From Pseudalgibacter ostreae (GTDB lineage Bacteria > Bacteroidota > Bacteroidia > Flavobacteriales > Flavobacteriaceae), in NCBI RefSeq assembly GCF_042427585.1, contig NZ_JBHMFC010000105.1:1-64000 (forward strand): DNA of 64,000 bases, in the 5' to 3' direction. The position numbers and the translations under genes were made by a program. The notes under the pieces are model-generated. The model did not search any database. It was not told the origin of the DNA and was given only the letters and a program-made list of their open reading frames with translations. This document shows, piece after piece, positions 53,840-62,996 of this stretch. Numbering within the stretch: position 1 is the first letter of the stretch; every line of letters begins with the position of its first letter.

Positions 53840-54678
53840 TATGGAATCCATTTTTTATTAAAATTAGGTTTGCGTTTTTCAAGAAAGGCATTGCGTCCTT
53901 CCGTAGCCTCTTCTGTCATGTATGCTAAACGAGTGGCTTCGCCTGCAAAAACCTGCTGCCCCACCATACCATCGTCTGTTAAATTCATAGCAAACTTAAG
54001 CATTTTTATAGACGTTGGCGATTTGCCCAAAATTTCCTGAGCCCATTCATAAGCAGTCGCCTCTAAATCCTCATGAGGCACTACAGCATTTACCATACCC
54101 ATATCGAAAGCTTCTTGAGCCGAGTAGTTTCTTCCTAAAAAGAAAATTTCTCGAGCTTTCTTTTGTCCTACCATTTTCGCTAAATATGCAGAGCCATAAC
54201 CTCCGTCAAAACTAGTAACATCGGCATCGGTTTGTTTAAATATAGCATGCTCCTTGCTTGCTAATGTTAAATCGCAAACTACATGTAAACTATGCCCGCC
54301 CCCAACAGCCCAGCCAGGCACCACTGCAATTACGGCTTTAGGCATAAAACGAATGAGACGCTGTACCTCTAAGATATTGAGGCGATGATACCCATCTTCA
54401 CCCACATAGCCCTGATGTCCTCTTGCTCTTTGATCGCCACCACTGCAAAACGAGTATACTCCATCTTTACTAGACGGCCCCTCGGCAGATAATAAAACCA
54501 CACCAATATTCACATCTTCATTGGCGTTATAAAAAGCATCATATAGTTCAGTTGTCGTTTTAGGCCTAAAAGCATTACGTACGTCTGGTCTGTTAAATGC
54601 TATTCTAGCTACACCATTGTATTTTTTATAAGTAATATCTTCATATTCCTTAACTATTTCCCATTTCGGTATCTCCAT
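53839..54678 (-). CDS. menB: 1,4-Dihydroxy-2-naphthoyl-CoA synthase
   Basis: A 279-residue crotonase-fold enzyme that closes the naphthoate ring from o-succinylbenzoyl-CoA. Seen: SGGDQRARGHQGY (oxyanion and substrate loop, about 79-91), QTDADVTSFDGGYGSAY (about 149-165) with an Asp at about 151 where bicarbonate-dependent MenB has Gly, so this should be the bicarbonate-independent type, and the C-terminal EGRNAFLEKRKPNF. ATGs at 54681 and 54678 are adjacent and the frame opens at 54696. A -7-like TAATTTTG on the minus strand (54694-54701) argues for a short leader and one of the later starts. First gene of the operon. Confidence 0.95.
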   Translation of the reverse strand: MEIPKWEIVKEYEDITYKKYNGVARIAFNRPDVRNAFRPKTTTELYDAFYNANEDVNIGVVLLSAEGPSSKDGVYSFCSGGDQRARGHQGYVGEDGYHRLNILEVQRLIRFMPKAVIAVVPGWAVGGGHSLHVVCDLTLASKEHAIFKQTDADVTSFDGGYGSAYLAKMVGQKKAREIFFLGRNYSAQEAFDMGMVNAVVPHEDLEATAYEWAQEILGKSPTSIKMLKFAMNLTDDGMVGQQVFAGEATRLAYMTEEATEGRNAFLEKRKPNFNKKWIP

Positions 54679-54681
54679 CAT

Positions 54682-55138
54682 AAATATTTTAGTCAAAATT
54701 AATTTTTATTTTAGTATTAAGCATGATAAGTGTTGAGAAAATAAACCTCATACTTTTCCAAAACTTTTATTAGTAGGGTTAAAAACGATTTGAGTTAAAA
54801 GCAAAAGCTATATTATCAATAGCATACAAAGACAACAAAAAAAATAATTATAAAAAAATATTTTCCTATAACTCAAGAATTATATTATATCTTTGCATTA
54901 ATTTTAACAGTTATTTTAGTACTTAATGATAAACTTATATTGTTTTATCGATTAAATTGGCTTTTAACCAGAACCAAACCTGCTTTCAGAAGATTAACCC
55001 CAGCAAATATGTTATCTACCATTACTATTTCTATTCTCGTTCTCATTATAGTAAACCTATTATTACTAAAATTTAGTTGTAATAAAATAGTGAAGTTTAA
55101 AAAGACTAATAAAAGGCCTTTAGTATTAAACACAAAAA
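54682..55138. other. Intergenic region between ung and menB
   Basis: About 455 bp, more AT-rich than its surroundings. It holds the likely menB promoter (minus, TAATTTTG, 54694-54701) and a plus-strand TATCTTTG at 54888-54895. An 81-codon plus-strand frame (54940-55185, TTG start) and a 66-codon minus frame overlap here. Neither has a convincing protein composition, and I do not call them genes. Confidence 0.4.
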
Positions 55139-55798
55139 TCACCATTGAACAGGAGGAACAAGAACTTTCTCCAACAGGGAGTTAGTTTTACTAAAATGTC
55201 CATTTCCAAACCAGTACCCTCTATTAGCACTTAATGGTGATGGATGGCCACTAGTTAAGATATGATGTTTTTTAAGGTCTATTAGCTTCGTTTTCTGCTT
55301 GGCATACCCACCCCAAAGTAAAAAAACCACATGTTCTTTTTTATCGCTAATGGCTTTAATAACCGCATCTGTAAATGTCTCCCAACCTTTTTTCTGATGG
55401 CTCCCCGCTTGATGTGCCCTTACCGTTAAAGTAGCATTTAATAACAAAACACCCTGTTTTGCCCAGTGTGATAGGTTACCGCTTTCTGGATATTTTATTC
55501 CCAAATCTTTTTCAATTTCTTTAAATATATTTACAAGTGAAGGCGGATGCTTTATTCCGCTATTTACAGAAAAGCACAATCCATGAGCTTGCCCAAATCC
55601 GTGATAAGGGTCCTGGCCTAAAATGACCACCTTAACATTTTCAAAAGGGCAATACTTAAACGCATTAAAGATTTGATTTTCCGGCGGGAAACACGTATGT
55701 TCTGCGTATTCTGCATTTATAAAATCCGTTAGAGTCTGAAAATAAGCGGACTCAAACTCTTTTTCCAAATAAGGCTTCCAACTTTCATGTATATTCAT
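55139..55798 (-). CDS. ung: Uracil-DNA glycosylase (family 1)
   Basis: A 219-residue base-excision repair enzyme that removes uracil from DNA. Catalytic GQDPYHG (Asp63), the uracil pocket GLCFSVN (about 73-79), LLNATLTV (about 114-121) and the DNA-intercalation loop HPSPLSANRGY (about 180-190) are all present. It is divergent from a YfcC carrier gene with a 64-bp gap. Confidence 0.96.
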   Translation of the reverse strand: MNIHESWKPYLEKEFESAYFQTLTDFINAEYAEHTCFPPENQIFNAFKYCPFENVKVVILGQDPYHGFGQAHGLCFSVNSGIKHPPSLVNIFKEIEKDLGIKYPESGNLSHWAKQGVLLLNATLTVRAHQAGSHQKKGWETFTDAVIKAISDKKEHVVFLLWGGYAKQKTKLIDLKKHHILTSGHPSPLSANRGYWFGNGHFSKTNSLLEKVLVPPVQW

Positions 55799-55862
55799 GT
55801 GCTATAAATTAAAATCGAACTAAAATAATATTATCTTTAGTCATTGAAAAATAAATTCAGCT

Positions 55863-57356
55863 TTGATACCTTTTAAGTTTCCAACCCCTCAAACCATTTT
55901 GCTTATTATTGCAGCAATGGTAGCTACGCTTACCTGGTTTGTTCCGGCAGGCAAATACAGTACATTAAGTTTTAATCCCTCTGAAGGTGTGTTTATTAAA
56001 TCTGATTTTAAAAAAACGCACACCCTTCCTGGTACCCAGAAAACCTTGGACGATTTGCATATTAAAATCCCTCTAGAAAAATTTACAAATGGTGATATAT
56101 GGAAGCCTGTAGGCATCCCTAATAGTTATAAACAACTGGAGCCTAAACCCCAAGGGCTTGTAGAATTTATAAAATCGCCTATTAAGGGCATTGTACAAGC
56201 CGCAGACATTATTTTTTTAGTGCTTTTTATCGGGGGTATTATTGGCATAATGAACTATACCGGGGCTTTTGAGGCTGGTATTTCATGGCTTGCAAGAACA
56301 CTTAAAGGGCACGAGTACTTACTTATTATTATGGTTACTGTTTTAATTGCAATTGGGGGCACCACTTTTGGACTTGCAGAAGAGACCATTGCCTTTTATC
56401 CCATTCTTATCCCCATCTTTTTAGCTGCAAAATATGATGCTATGGTTGCATTAGCTTCTATATATATAGGATCTTCGGTGGGTACGATGTGCTCTACCAC
56501 CAACCCTTTTAGTACTATTATTGCGTCTAATGCAGCTGGAATTAATTGGACTACAGGATTAACGTCGCGTTTTATAATGCTAGGAATAGGCACCCTAGTT
56601 TGTATTCTATATATTATTTATTATGCCCAAAGGGTGAAAAAAGACCCTACTAAATCTATCATTTTTGAACAAAAAGAAGCGATTGAAAAACGCTTCGGAA
56701 ACTCCACTAGCACAGCACACAAGCTCACTACTCGATTACGCCTAATATTAATTGTTTTTAGTTTGTGTTTTGTCGTTATGATCTATGGTGTATCGCAATT
56801 GGATTGGTGGTTTATAGAAATGACTACCGTTTTTTTAGTGGGCGCTATATTGATAGGTATGATTGCTCAAATAAAGGAATATCTTTTTATTGATATTTTT
56901 ATAAAAGGCGCTAGCGATTTACTTGGTGTAGCTATTATTATAGGTATTGCCCGTGGCATAACCGTTATTATGGATGATGGCCTAATTAGTGACACCATGT
57001 TGCACCATGCTAGCAGCATGACCGACGGCATGAATAAAGGTATTTTTATAAACGCGATGCTCTACATTTATGGAGGCCTATCTTTTTTTATTCCATCTTC
57101 TTCTGGAATGGCCGTTTTAACCATGCCCATTATGTCTCCTTTAGCAGACACCGTAGGAATTGGTCGCGAAGCTATTGTAAACGCTTATCAATACGGCATG
57201 GGCCTTTTCGCTTTTGTAAGCCCTACAGGGTTAATTCTAGCCTCTTTAGCTATTGTTAAAGTGGGTTATGATAAATGGTTAAAATTTGTGATGCCTTTGG
57301 TTATCATTTTATTGGTTTTCACAATGCTTTGGCTCACGGTTCAAGTCTATTTATAA
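55863..57356 (+). CDS. YfcC-family C4-dicarboxylate/amino-acid carrier (DcuC-like)
   Basis: A 497-residue inner-membrane transporter. It has about 11-12 helices with a soluble insertion (about residues 35-90); GGTTFGLAEETIAFYPI (about 161-177) and SSVGTMCSTTNPF (about 205-217) are the family's substrate-loop motifs, and FFIPSSSGMAVLTMP (about 406-420) the second re-entrant loop. Members carry C4-dicarboxylates or exchange arginine/ornithine; the substrate is unknown here. The start codon is TTG (55863). A TATCTTTA near-match to the -7 element lies 25-35 bp upstream. Confidence 0.85.
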   Translation: MIPFKFPTPQTILLIIAAMVATLTWFVPAGKYSTLSFNPSEGVFIKSDFKKTHTLPGTQKTLDDLHIKIPLEKFTNGDIWKPVGIPNSYKQLEPKPQGLVEFIKSPIKGIVQAADIIFLVLFIGGIIGIMNYTGAFEAGISWLARTLKGHEYLLIIMVTVLIAIGGTTFGLAEETIAFYPILIPIFLAAKYDAMVALASIYIGSSVGTMCSTTNPFSTIIASNAAGINWTTGLTSRFIMLGIGTLVCILYIIYYAQRVKKDPTKSIIFEQKEAIEKRFGNSTSTAHKLTTRLRLILIVFSLCFVVMIYGVSQLDWWFIEMTTVFLVGAILIGMIAQIKEYLFIDIFIKGASDLLGVAIIIGIARGITVIMDDGLISDTMLHHASSMTDGMNKGIFINAMLYIYGGLSFFIPSSSGMAVLTMPIMSPLADTVGIGREAIVNAYQYGMGLFAFVSPTGLILASLAIVKVGYDKWLKFVMPLVIILLVFTMLWLTVQVYL

Positions 57357-57433
57357 AACAGTTTCACAGCTTTAATTATAACTGTGGTTTTTAAATAGAA
57401 TTCAATCTTTTACTTAATAAAACCTAACAATTC

Positions 57434-58438
57434 TTACATTAAAATTCTTACTAACATCTCTTTAAGTAATTGCCCTTCTGCAGGTGCATTAGACCCCACC
57501 CCTTTGCTTTTTACATCAAATTCATGCAAAATAGCCACCACCTCACTCACTTTTCGCATGGGATAATGTCTTGCTGCCGTAATATACTCATCTACAAAAT
57601 AAGGGTTTATTTTTATTGCAGCAGCCACATTGCGCGGCGATTTATCGGCCAAACCATGTAAATGTAAAAGCTGCGAAAAAAAAGTAAATAATAAAGATAC
57701 AGTTACTACCATAGGATTGTCTTTTGGGTTTTCTGCAAAATAGCGAGCTATTTGATGTGCTTTCACGACGTCTTTTGATCCAACAGCCTTCCGTAATTCA
57801 AAATTATTAAAGTCTTTACTAATCCCTATATTCTCTTCTATAAGCTCTGGAGTTATTTGACTTCCACTAGGTAAAATAATTTCAAGCTTCTCCAACTCTT
57901 TACTAATTTTACTTAAATCAGTTCCAAGAAACTCTACCAACATTTGGGCTGCTTTAGGTGTAATGGCATATTTTTTTGAAGATAAGGTTCGTCTAATCCA
58001 GTCTGCCACCTGATTGTCGTAAAGTTTTTTACTTTCATAAACCACTCCATTTTTTTTAATAGCCTTATAAAGCGCCTTTCGTTTATCTATTTTCTTGTAC
58101 TTATAGTTAATCACTAAAATCGTTGTAGGCTGTGGGTTATTGGCATAACCAGCAAGTTTTTCAATACTGCGCGCTAAATCTTGAGCTTCTTTAACAATAA
58201 CGACTTGGTAATCGGACATCATAGGGTAACGCTTAGATGTTCCTACAATATCTTCAATACTAACATCGCGTCCATATAACACAGTTTGATTAAAGCCTTT
58301 TTCTTCTTCATTAAGAACCTTAGATTCAATAAAATCGGAAATCTTATCTATATAATAAGGTTCCTCTCCCATTAAAAAATAGATTGGCTTTAATTTGCCA
58401 CTCTTAATATCGGCCACTAATTGTTTAACCTCGTCCAA
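57434..58438 (-). CDS. holA: DNA polymerase III delta subunit
   Basis: A 334-residue clamp-loader subunit that opens the beta ring for loading. The N-terminal IYFLMGEEPYYIDKI (about 18-32) is the HolA signature; FLGTDLSKISKELEKLEI (about 168-185) marks domain II/III. No Walker A is expected or seen. It is convergent with the YfcC carrier gene and divergent from the HsdR_N nuclease gene. Confidence 0.93.
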   Translation of the reverse strand: MDEVKQLVADIKSGKLKPIYFLMGEEPYYIDKISDFIESKVLNEEEKGFNQTVLYGRDVSIEDIVGTSKRYPMMSDYQVVIVKEAQDLARSIEKLAGYANNPQPTTILVINYKYKKIDKRKALYKAIKKNGVVYESKKLYDNQVADWIRRTLSSKKYAITPKAAQMLVEFLGTDLSKISKELEKLEIILPSGSQITPELIEENIGISKDFNNFELRKAVGSKDVVKAHQIARYFAENPKDNPMVVTVSLLFTFFSQLLHLHGLADKSPRNVAAAIKINPYFVDEYITAARHYPMRKVSEVVAILHEFDVKSKGVGSNAPAEGQLLKEMLVRILM

Positions 58439-58514
58439 AATCGTCTTAAAGTTTTTAAATTACAAACACCAAAACCCCATACAAAATATCATTGTCGGAA
58501 TTTGCCATAAGGAA

Positions 58515-58544
58515 TTGGTTATTATTATTTTGTGTTTAACTTTG
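58515..58544 (+). promoter_or_regulatory. Promoter of the HsdR_N-like nuclease gene
   Basis: TTG (58515-58517), 19-bp spacer, TAACTTTG (58537-58544): a full Bacteroidota consensus. The predicted start point is about 15 bp before the TTG at 58566 and lies inside the longer alternative frame, so it decides the start. Confidence 0.7.
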
Positions 58545-58565
58545 AAAAAACATAAAAATACACGC

Positions 58566-59015
58566 TTGCAACATTTAAATTTTCCAAAGTTTTCATTTCG
58601 ATTCAAAAATAGCGAAAATAAAATCTCCATTTTTGATGTTCTCCGTAAAAAATTTGTCATTCTTCAACCCGAAGAGTGGGTTCGGCAACACTGTGTCCAT
58701 TATTTAGTGGAAGAAAAAAAATATCCCAAATCTTTAATTAACGTTGAAAAGGAATTAATAATCAACACCCTAAAAAAACGTTATGACATTGTGGTCTTCA
58801 ACCCAAATGGAAGCATCCATTTAATTGTAGAATGTAAAGCTCCACAAATTAACATCAATCAAGACACGTTCGATCAAGTGGCACGTTATAATTTAAAGTT
58901 AAACGCTACTTATTTAATGGTCACAAACGGATTAAATCATTATTATTGTCAGATGGACTTTAAAAACGAACGTTATGAGTTTTTAAAAGATATCCCAGAA
59001 TATACGATGCCGTAA
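58566..59015 (+). CDS. Stand-alone HsdR_N-like PD-(D/E)XK nuclease
   Basis: A 149-residue protein that resembles the N-terminal nuclease domain of type I restriction R subunits. Catalytic pattern: Asp in KRYDIVVFNPNG and Glu-x-Lys in LIVECKAPQ, with an upstream Glu-rich helix (PEEWVRQHCVHYLVEE). The start is TTG (LQHLNFPKFSFRFK), supported by a promoter just upstream; the frame extends to an ATG at 58395 only by running antisense into holA. No methylase or specificity gene lies nearby, so it is not a restriction system. Divergent pairing with holA recurs in flavobacteria as far as I recall; function unknown. Confidence 0.82.
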   Translation: MQHLNFPKFSFRFKNSENKISIFDVLRKKFVILQPEEWVRQHCVHYLVEEKKYPKSLINVEKELIINTLKKRYDIVVFNPNGSIHLIVECKAPQININQDTFDQVARYNLKLNATYLMVTNGLNHYYCQMDFKNERYEFLKDIPEYTMP

Positions 59016-59091
59016 CCAAAGCGCTGTTGTTAGAGTATCGTTTTAAAAACATTTAAACAGCCACCACTACTAATAAAACTTTAATACCATA

Positions 59092-60081
59092 TTGAAAATA
59101 GCCATCGTTATATTAAATTGGAACGGAAAGAAACTTTTAGAACAATTTTTACCCTCCGTTATAGCCCATTCTAAAGAGGCCATTATTTATTTAGCCGATA
59201 ATGCATCTTCCGATGCGTCTGTTTCCTTTGTAAAAAACACATATCCTTCCGTTAGAATTATTCAAAATTCTATAAATGGTGGATATGCGCAAGGCTATAA
59301 TGATGCCTTAAAACATATAGAAGCGGACATATTTTGCCTCCTCAACAGCGATGTTGAAGTTACCGAGAATTGGCTTCCTCCTATTATTAACCTTTTTAAA
59401 AACGAAAACAATACCGCTATTATCCAGCCCAAATTACTAGATTTTAACAATAAAGATTGTTTTGAATACGCAGGGGCTGCTGGAGGGTTTATTGACAAGT
59501 TTGGGTATCCTTACTGTAGAGGACGCATTTTTAACGCTATTGAAAAAGACACGGGACAATTTAACGATACTGCCGATATATTTTGGGCTTCCGGAGCGTG
59601 CTTATTCATTAGAAGTACCGTTTTTAATGAATTAAACGGTCTGGATCAGTATTTTTTTGCACATATGGAAGAAATCGATCTCTGCTGGCGCGCTAAAAAC
59701 TTGGGATATGATGTAAAATATGTGGGTGAATCTGAAGTTTTACACGTAGGAGGTGCTACACTGAATGACCAAAACCCTAAAAAAACATATTTAAATTTTA
59801 GAAACAGTCTATTCGCCATTACAAAAAATGCTAAAGGATTTTTGTTTTTTTTAATTGGTATACGATTGATTTTAGATGGTGTTGCAGCTCTTAAATTTTT
59901 ATTTGAACTGAAACTCCTTCACATTTTAGCCATATTAAAAGCCCACTTAAGTTTTTATGCTCATTTACCAAGGCTTTTAAAACAAAGAAAGGCTATAAAA
60001 AATAAAAAAAAATATTACCAAACCGCTTCTATAGTGCTTGAATTTCATCTAAATAGAAAACGGAAGTTTAAAGAATTATAA
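59092..60081 (+). CDS. Family 2 glycosyltransferase
   Basis: A 329-residue GT-A fold enzyme that moves a sugar from a nucleotide donor to a lipid- or polysaccharide-linked acceptor. Motifs: IVILNWNGKKLLEQFLPS (about 5-22), ADNASSDAS (about 36-44), the DxD-like NSDVEV (about 85-90) and HMEEIDLCWRAKNLGYD (about 194-210). Two hydrophobic helices near the C-terminus (about 253-290) anchor it to the membrane. The closest type is WbbL-like rhamnosyltransferase. The start is TTG (59092). Its product probably ends up in surface polysaccharide. Confidence 0.87.
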   Translation: MKIAIVILNWNGKKLLEQFLPSVIAHSKEAIIYLADNASSDASVSFVKNTYPSVRIIQNSINGGYAQGYNDALKHIEADIFCLLNSDVEVTENWLPPIINLFKNENNTAIIQPKLLDFNNKDCFEYAGAAGGFIDKFGYPYCRGRIFNAIEKDTGQFNDTADIFWASGACLFIRSTVFNELNGLDQYFFAHMEEIDLCWRAKNLGYDVKYVGESEVLHVGGATLNDQNPKKTYLNFRNSLFAITKNAKGFLFFLIGIRLILDGVAALKFLFELKLLHILAILKAHLSFYAHLPRLLKQRKAIKNKKKYYQTASIVLEFHLNRKRKFKEL

Positions 60082-60130
60082 CATATTAGTAAAAGTTTTG
60101 TTAAAATGCTAAAAGCGACTGAATTTTGCA

Positions 60131-60138
60131 TATTTTTG
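60131..60138 (+). promoter_or_regulatory. -7 promoter element of the OmpA-family gene
   Basis: TATTTTTG matches TAnnTTTG, 35-42 bp before the start codon. The nearest TTG is about 30 bp upstream, longer than usual. Confidence 0.45.
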
Positions 60139-60172
60139 TAATTAATCCACGAAAACTAATCCTTTAATAATT

Positions 60173-61012
60173 ATGAAAAAAGTTCTAATACTTAGTATCT
60201 CAGCAGTGATGTTATTAAGTTCATGTGTATCCAAAAAAAAATTTACAGATCTTCAAGTAAAACAAACAGAAACTCAAGATTTACTTAATTCTGCAACTGT
60301 TAAATTAAACTCTTGTTTAGAAGAGAAAGCTTCTTTAAGCGCCAGATCTCGATCTCTAGAAGAACAAGTTGCCGATTTACGTAAATACAATGACAACTTA
60401 CAGATTCTTTCTGCTAAAGGTGCTTCAAATGTTGAAAAAACATTAGAAAGTATTAAAGAAAAAGAATTAAAAATTACACGTTTACAAGATGCTCTTACTA
60501 AAAAAGACAGTGTTACTCTAGCGCTTGTAACAAGTTTAAAACGTGAAGTTGGCATCAATGATCCAGACATCGAGGTTAATGTTGAAAAAGGTGTGGTGTT
60601 TATCTCTATCGCAGATAAATTATTATTCCAAAGTGGTAGCTACAATGTAACATCTAAAGCTAGAGATGTTTTAGCTAAAGTTGCAAAAGTAGTTAACAGC
60701 AAACCAGAGTTTGAGTGTATGGTAGAAGGTCATACTGATAGTGTACCTTACAGAAAAGAACCATTATTGGATAACTGGGATTTAAGTGTTAAACGTTCTA
60801 CATCTATCATTAGAGTTTTACAAGACTTAGGTGTAAACCCAAAACAGCTTATTGCTGCTGGACGTGCAGAATATGTACCGTTAGTAGATAACAATACTGC
60901 TGAAAACAGAGCAAAAAACAGACGTACTCGTATTGTTGTATTGCCTAAAATCGATCAGTTCTACGACATGATTGAAAAAGAAATGAAAAACTTAGCGGCT
61001 GGTGGTAACTAA
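60173..61012 (+). CDS. OmpA-family peptidoglycan-binding lipoprotein
   Basis: A 279-residue envelope protein. The signal peptide ends in a lipobox (LLSSC, Cys at about residue 18). A coiled coil (about 25-115) follows, then an OmpA domain (about 130-260) with EGHTDSVPYR and NWDLSVKRSTSIIRVL, the Asp and Arg that bind diaminopimelate in peptidoglycan. It would tether the outer membrane to the cell wall. The gene has its own -7 element and a strong terminator. Confidence 0.93.
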   Translation: MKKVLILSISAVMLLSSCVSKKKFTDLQVKQTETQDLLNSATVKLNSCLEEKASLSARSRSLEEQVADLRKYNDNLQILSAKGASNVEKTLESIKEKELKITRLQDALTKKDSVTLALVTSLKREVGINDPDIEVNVEKGVVFISIADKLLFQSGSYNVTSKARDVLAKVAKVVNSKPEFECMVEGHTDSVPYRKEPLLDNWDLSVKRSTSIIRVLQDLGVNPKQLIAAGRAEYVPLVDNNTAENRAKNRRTRIVVLPKIDQFYDMIEKEMKNLAAGGN

Positions 61013-61033
61013 TCCGTTTTAAAACATAATTTA

Positions 61034-61066
61034 AAAAAGCTCAACCATAATGGTTGAGCTTTTTCT
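61034..61066 (+). terminator. Terminator after the OmpA-family gene
   Basis: Perfect 14-bp arms AAAAAGCTCAACCA / TGGTTGAGCTTTTT with a TAA loop, 21 bp after the stop. Confidence 0.88.
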
Positions 61067-61125
61067 TTTAATATACAACGACACTACAAAACACTTTTTA
61101 TTCAATAAATTATTAGTATTACTAA

Positions 61126-62286
61126 ATGACTGAAAATATTAAACAGCGCGCAGCCTTAAGTGTTTATTTTTTGCTTTCTGGATTTTGTTTTGCCTCATGG
61201 GCATCAAGAATCCCTACGATTAAAATGATTTACGATTTAAATGATGCTGAATTGGGAAATTTGCTTTTAATTCTTCCTATAAGCTCTCTATTGAGCTTAC
61301 CGATCTCTGGATGGTTGGTCTCAAAATTTGATAGCCGGCTACCTTTAATTGTTTCTTTTTCATTATTTTCTATTGCTTTAGCGCTTATTGGGCTTTCCAA
61401 TTCTTTATGGATATTAAGCATTGCTCTTTTTTTATTTGCCTTTAACATGCGTATCATCAATATTTCTATAAACACTCAGTCTTTAACCGTACAAAAAGGC
61501 TTTCCAAAAAAAATAATAGGATCTTTTCACGGTATTTGGAGTGGTGGAGGCTTACTTGGTGTAGGCTTTTCAACACTAATGGTTAAAACGGATGTTTTAG
61601 TAGCAACCCACTTAATGAGCGTGGGCTTGTTTTCTTTAGTGATTTCCTTTATAGCCTATCCTTTTCTTTTGAAAAATGACAAGTCTCCCCATGGAAATAA
61701 GCTCATTTTAGGAAAACCAGACAAAACCATCATGCTATTAGGGCTTATCATCTTTTTTGCTGCGGTTTGTGAAGGCGGCATGTTCGATTGGAGTGGTGTA
61801 TATTTTAAAGAAGTTGTTAAGGAAGAGATTTTTACTTTAGGCTATCTCATTTTCATCTTATTTATGACGCTTTCAAGATTCTTTTCAGATAAGCTCATGG
61901 ATTACATTGGAATGAAAAAATTATATATTTTAAGTTCAGTTTTCATATCCTCAGGTATTTTAACTGCTATTATTTTCCCATATTTTTGGCCAGCTCTTAT
62001 AGGGTTTAGTATTGTAGGCATTGGTGTTGCAGCTATTTTCCCCATGACCTATATGCTTGCAGGAACCTCTAAAAAATACTCTCCAGGTATGGCCATTTCC
62101 ATTATTACCACCTATGCTATTGCCGGTATGCTCGTGGGACCACCTCTTTTAGGGTACATCGCACATACATTTAATCTAAAAATGTCCTTTTTGTTATTTG
62201 TGTTTTCTGGATTAATGTTTATTCCTATCTCCCAACTGTTTTTTAAGTTAAAAGAAGAACAAAGCGAAGGCAAGCAAGGGCTTTAA
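61126..62286 (+). CDS. Major facilitator superfamily transporter
   Basis: A 386-residue inner-membrane protein with 12 helices. It begins with SVYFLLSGFCFASWASRIPTI, typical of the YbjJ-like MFS group; the second half repeats the six-helix bundle (GIGVAAIFPMTYMLAG, about 301-316, in helix 10). The substrate is unknown; the group includes exporters and sugar-type porters. It is convergent with a Sua5-type gene with a 42-bp gap. Confidence 0.87.
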   Translation: MTENIKQRAALSVYFLLSGFCFASWASRIPTIKMIYDLNDAELGNLLLILPISSLLSLPISGWLVSKFDSRLPLIVSFSLFSIALALIGLSNSLWILSIALFLFAFNMRIINISINTQSLTVQKGFPKKIIGSFHGIWSGGGLLGVGFSTLMVKTDVLVATHLMSVGLFSLVISFIAYPFLLKNDKSPHGNKLILGKPDKTIMLLGLIIFFAAVCEGGMFDWSGVYFKEVVKEEIFTLGYLIFILFMTLSRFFSDKLMDYIGMKKLYILSSVFISSGILTAIIFPYFWPALIGFSIVGIGVAAIFPMTYMLAGTSKKYSPGMAISIITTYAIAGMLVGPPLLGYIAHTFNLKMSFLLFVFSGLMFIPISQLFFKLKEEQSEGKQGL

Positions 62287-62328
62287 TATATTTACTACAT
62301 AAGGTAAAGGGAAGCATCTGGAATAAAA

Positions 62329-62949
62329 TTAAAATATTTCCAAACTTCCTTTTCCTTTCCTAATAATTACCGGTTCAGTTTCCGAGAGATCAATAACCGT
62401 AGAAGCCTCGTTATCACCATAGCCTCCATCAATAACTGCATCTACAAGTTTATCCCACTTTTCTAAAATAAGCTCAGGATCAGTAGTGTACTCAATCACT
62501 TCGTCATCATCATGTATAGAGGTTGAAATAATAGGGTTCCCCAGTTTTTTTACAATTTCCAAAGCAATGTTATTAGCCGGTACACGAATACCGACTGTCT
62601 TCTTCTTTTTAAAAGGGTTTGGTAATGTTTTCGAACCTGGTAAAATAAAAGTATAAGGTCCTGGAAGGGCTCGTTTTAATATTTTAAAAACAGACGTGTC
62701 TATTTGTTTTACATAATCGCTTATGTTACTTAAATCGTGACAAATAAAAGAAAAATTTGCTTTCTCAAGTTTCACTTGCTTGATTCTTGCTATTTGTTCT
62801 AGAGCTTTTAAATTATTAATATCGCAGCCCAAACCATATACCGTGTCTGTAGGATATATGATAAGCCCTCCTTTTTTAAGAATAGCGACAACCTTATCGA
62901 TTTCCTTCGGATTAGGGTTTTCCTCATAAATTCTAAAATATTCAGCCAT
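62329..62949 (-). CDS. L-threonylcarbamoyladenylate synthase (Sua5/YciO/YrdC family)
   Basis: A 206-residue protein of the YrdC fold, which makes threonylcarbamoyl-AMP for the t6A37 modification of ANN-decoding tRNAs. The nucleotide-binding sequence KKGGLIIYPTDTVYGLGCD lies at about residues 28-46, and PGPYTFILPGS (about 96-106) and KKTVGIRVP (about 115-123) follow. No Sua5 C-terminal domain is present. The related YciO has an unclear role, so the modification function is likely but not certain. Confidence 0.87.
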   Translation of the reverse strand: MAEYFRIYEENPNPKEIDKVVAILKKGGLIIYPTDTVYGLGCDINNLKALEQIARIKQVKLEKANFSFICHDLSNISDYVKQIDTSVFKILKRALPGPYTFILPGSKTLPNPFKKKKTVGIRVPANNIALEIVKKLGNPIISTSIHDDDEVIEYTTDPELILEKWDKLVDAVIDGGYGDNEASTVIDLSETEPVIIRKGKGSLEIF

Positions 62950-62996
62950 AATAATTATCTTGTCATTTCTTTTACAATGTAAAAATTATTTTCCTT

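Noticed and set aside
54940..55185. 81-codon plus-strand frame with TTG start and a TATCTTTG box 45 bp upstream
   Set aside because: Composition is that of AT-rich non-coding DNA, it overlaps the end of ung antisense, and a minus-strand frame in the same place is equally open. Not enough to call a gene.
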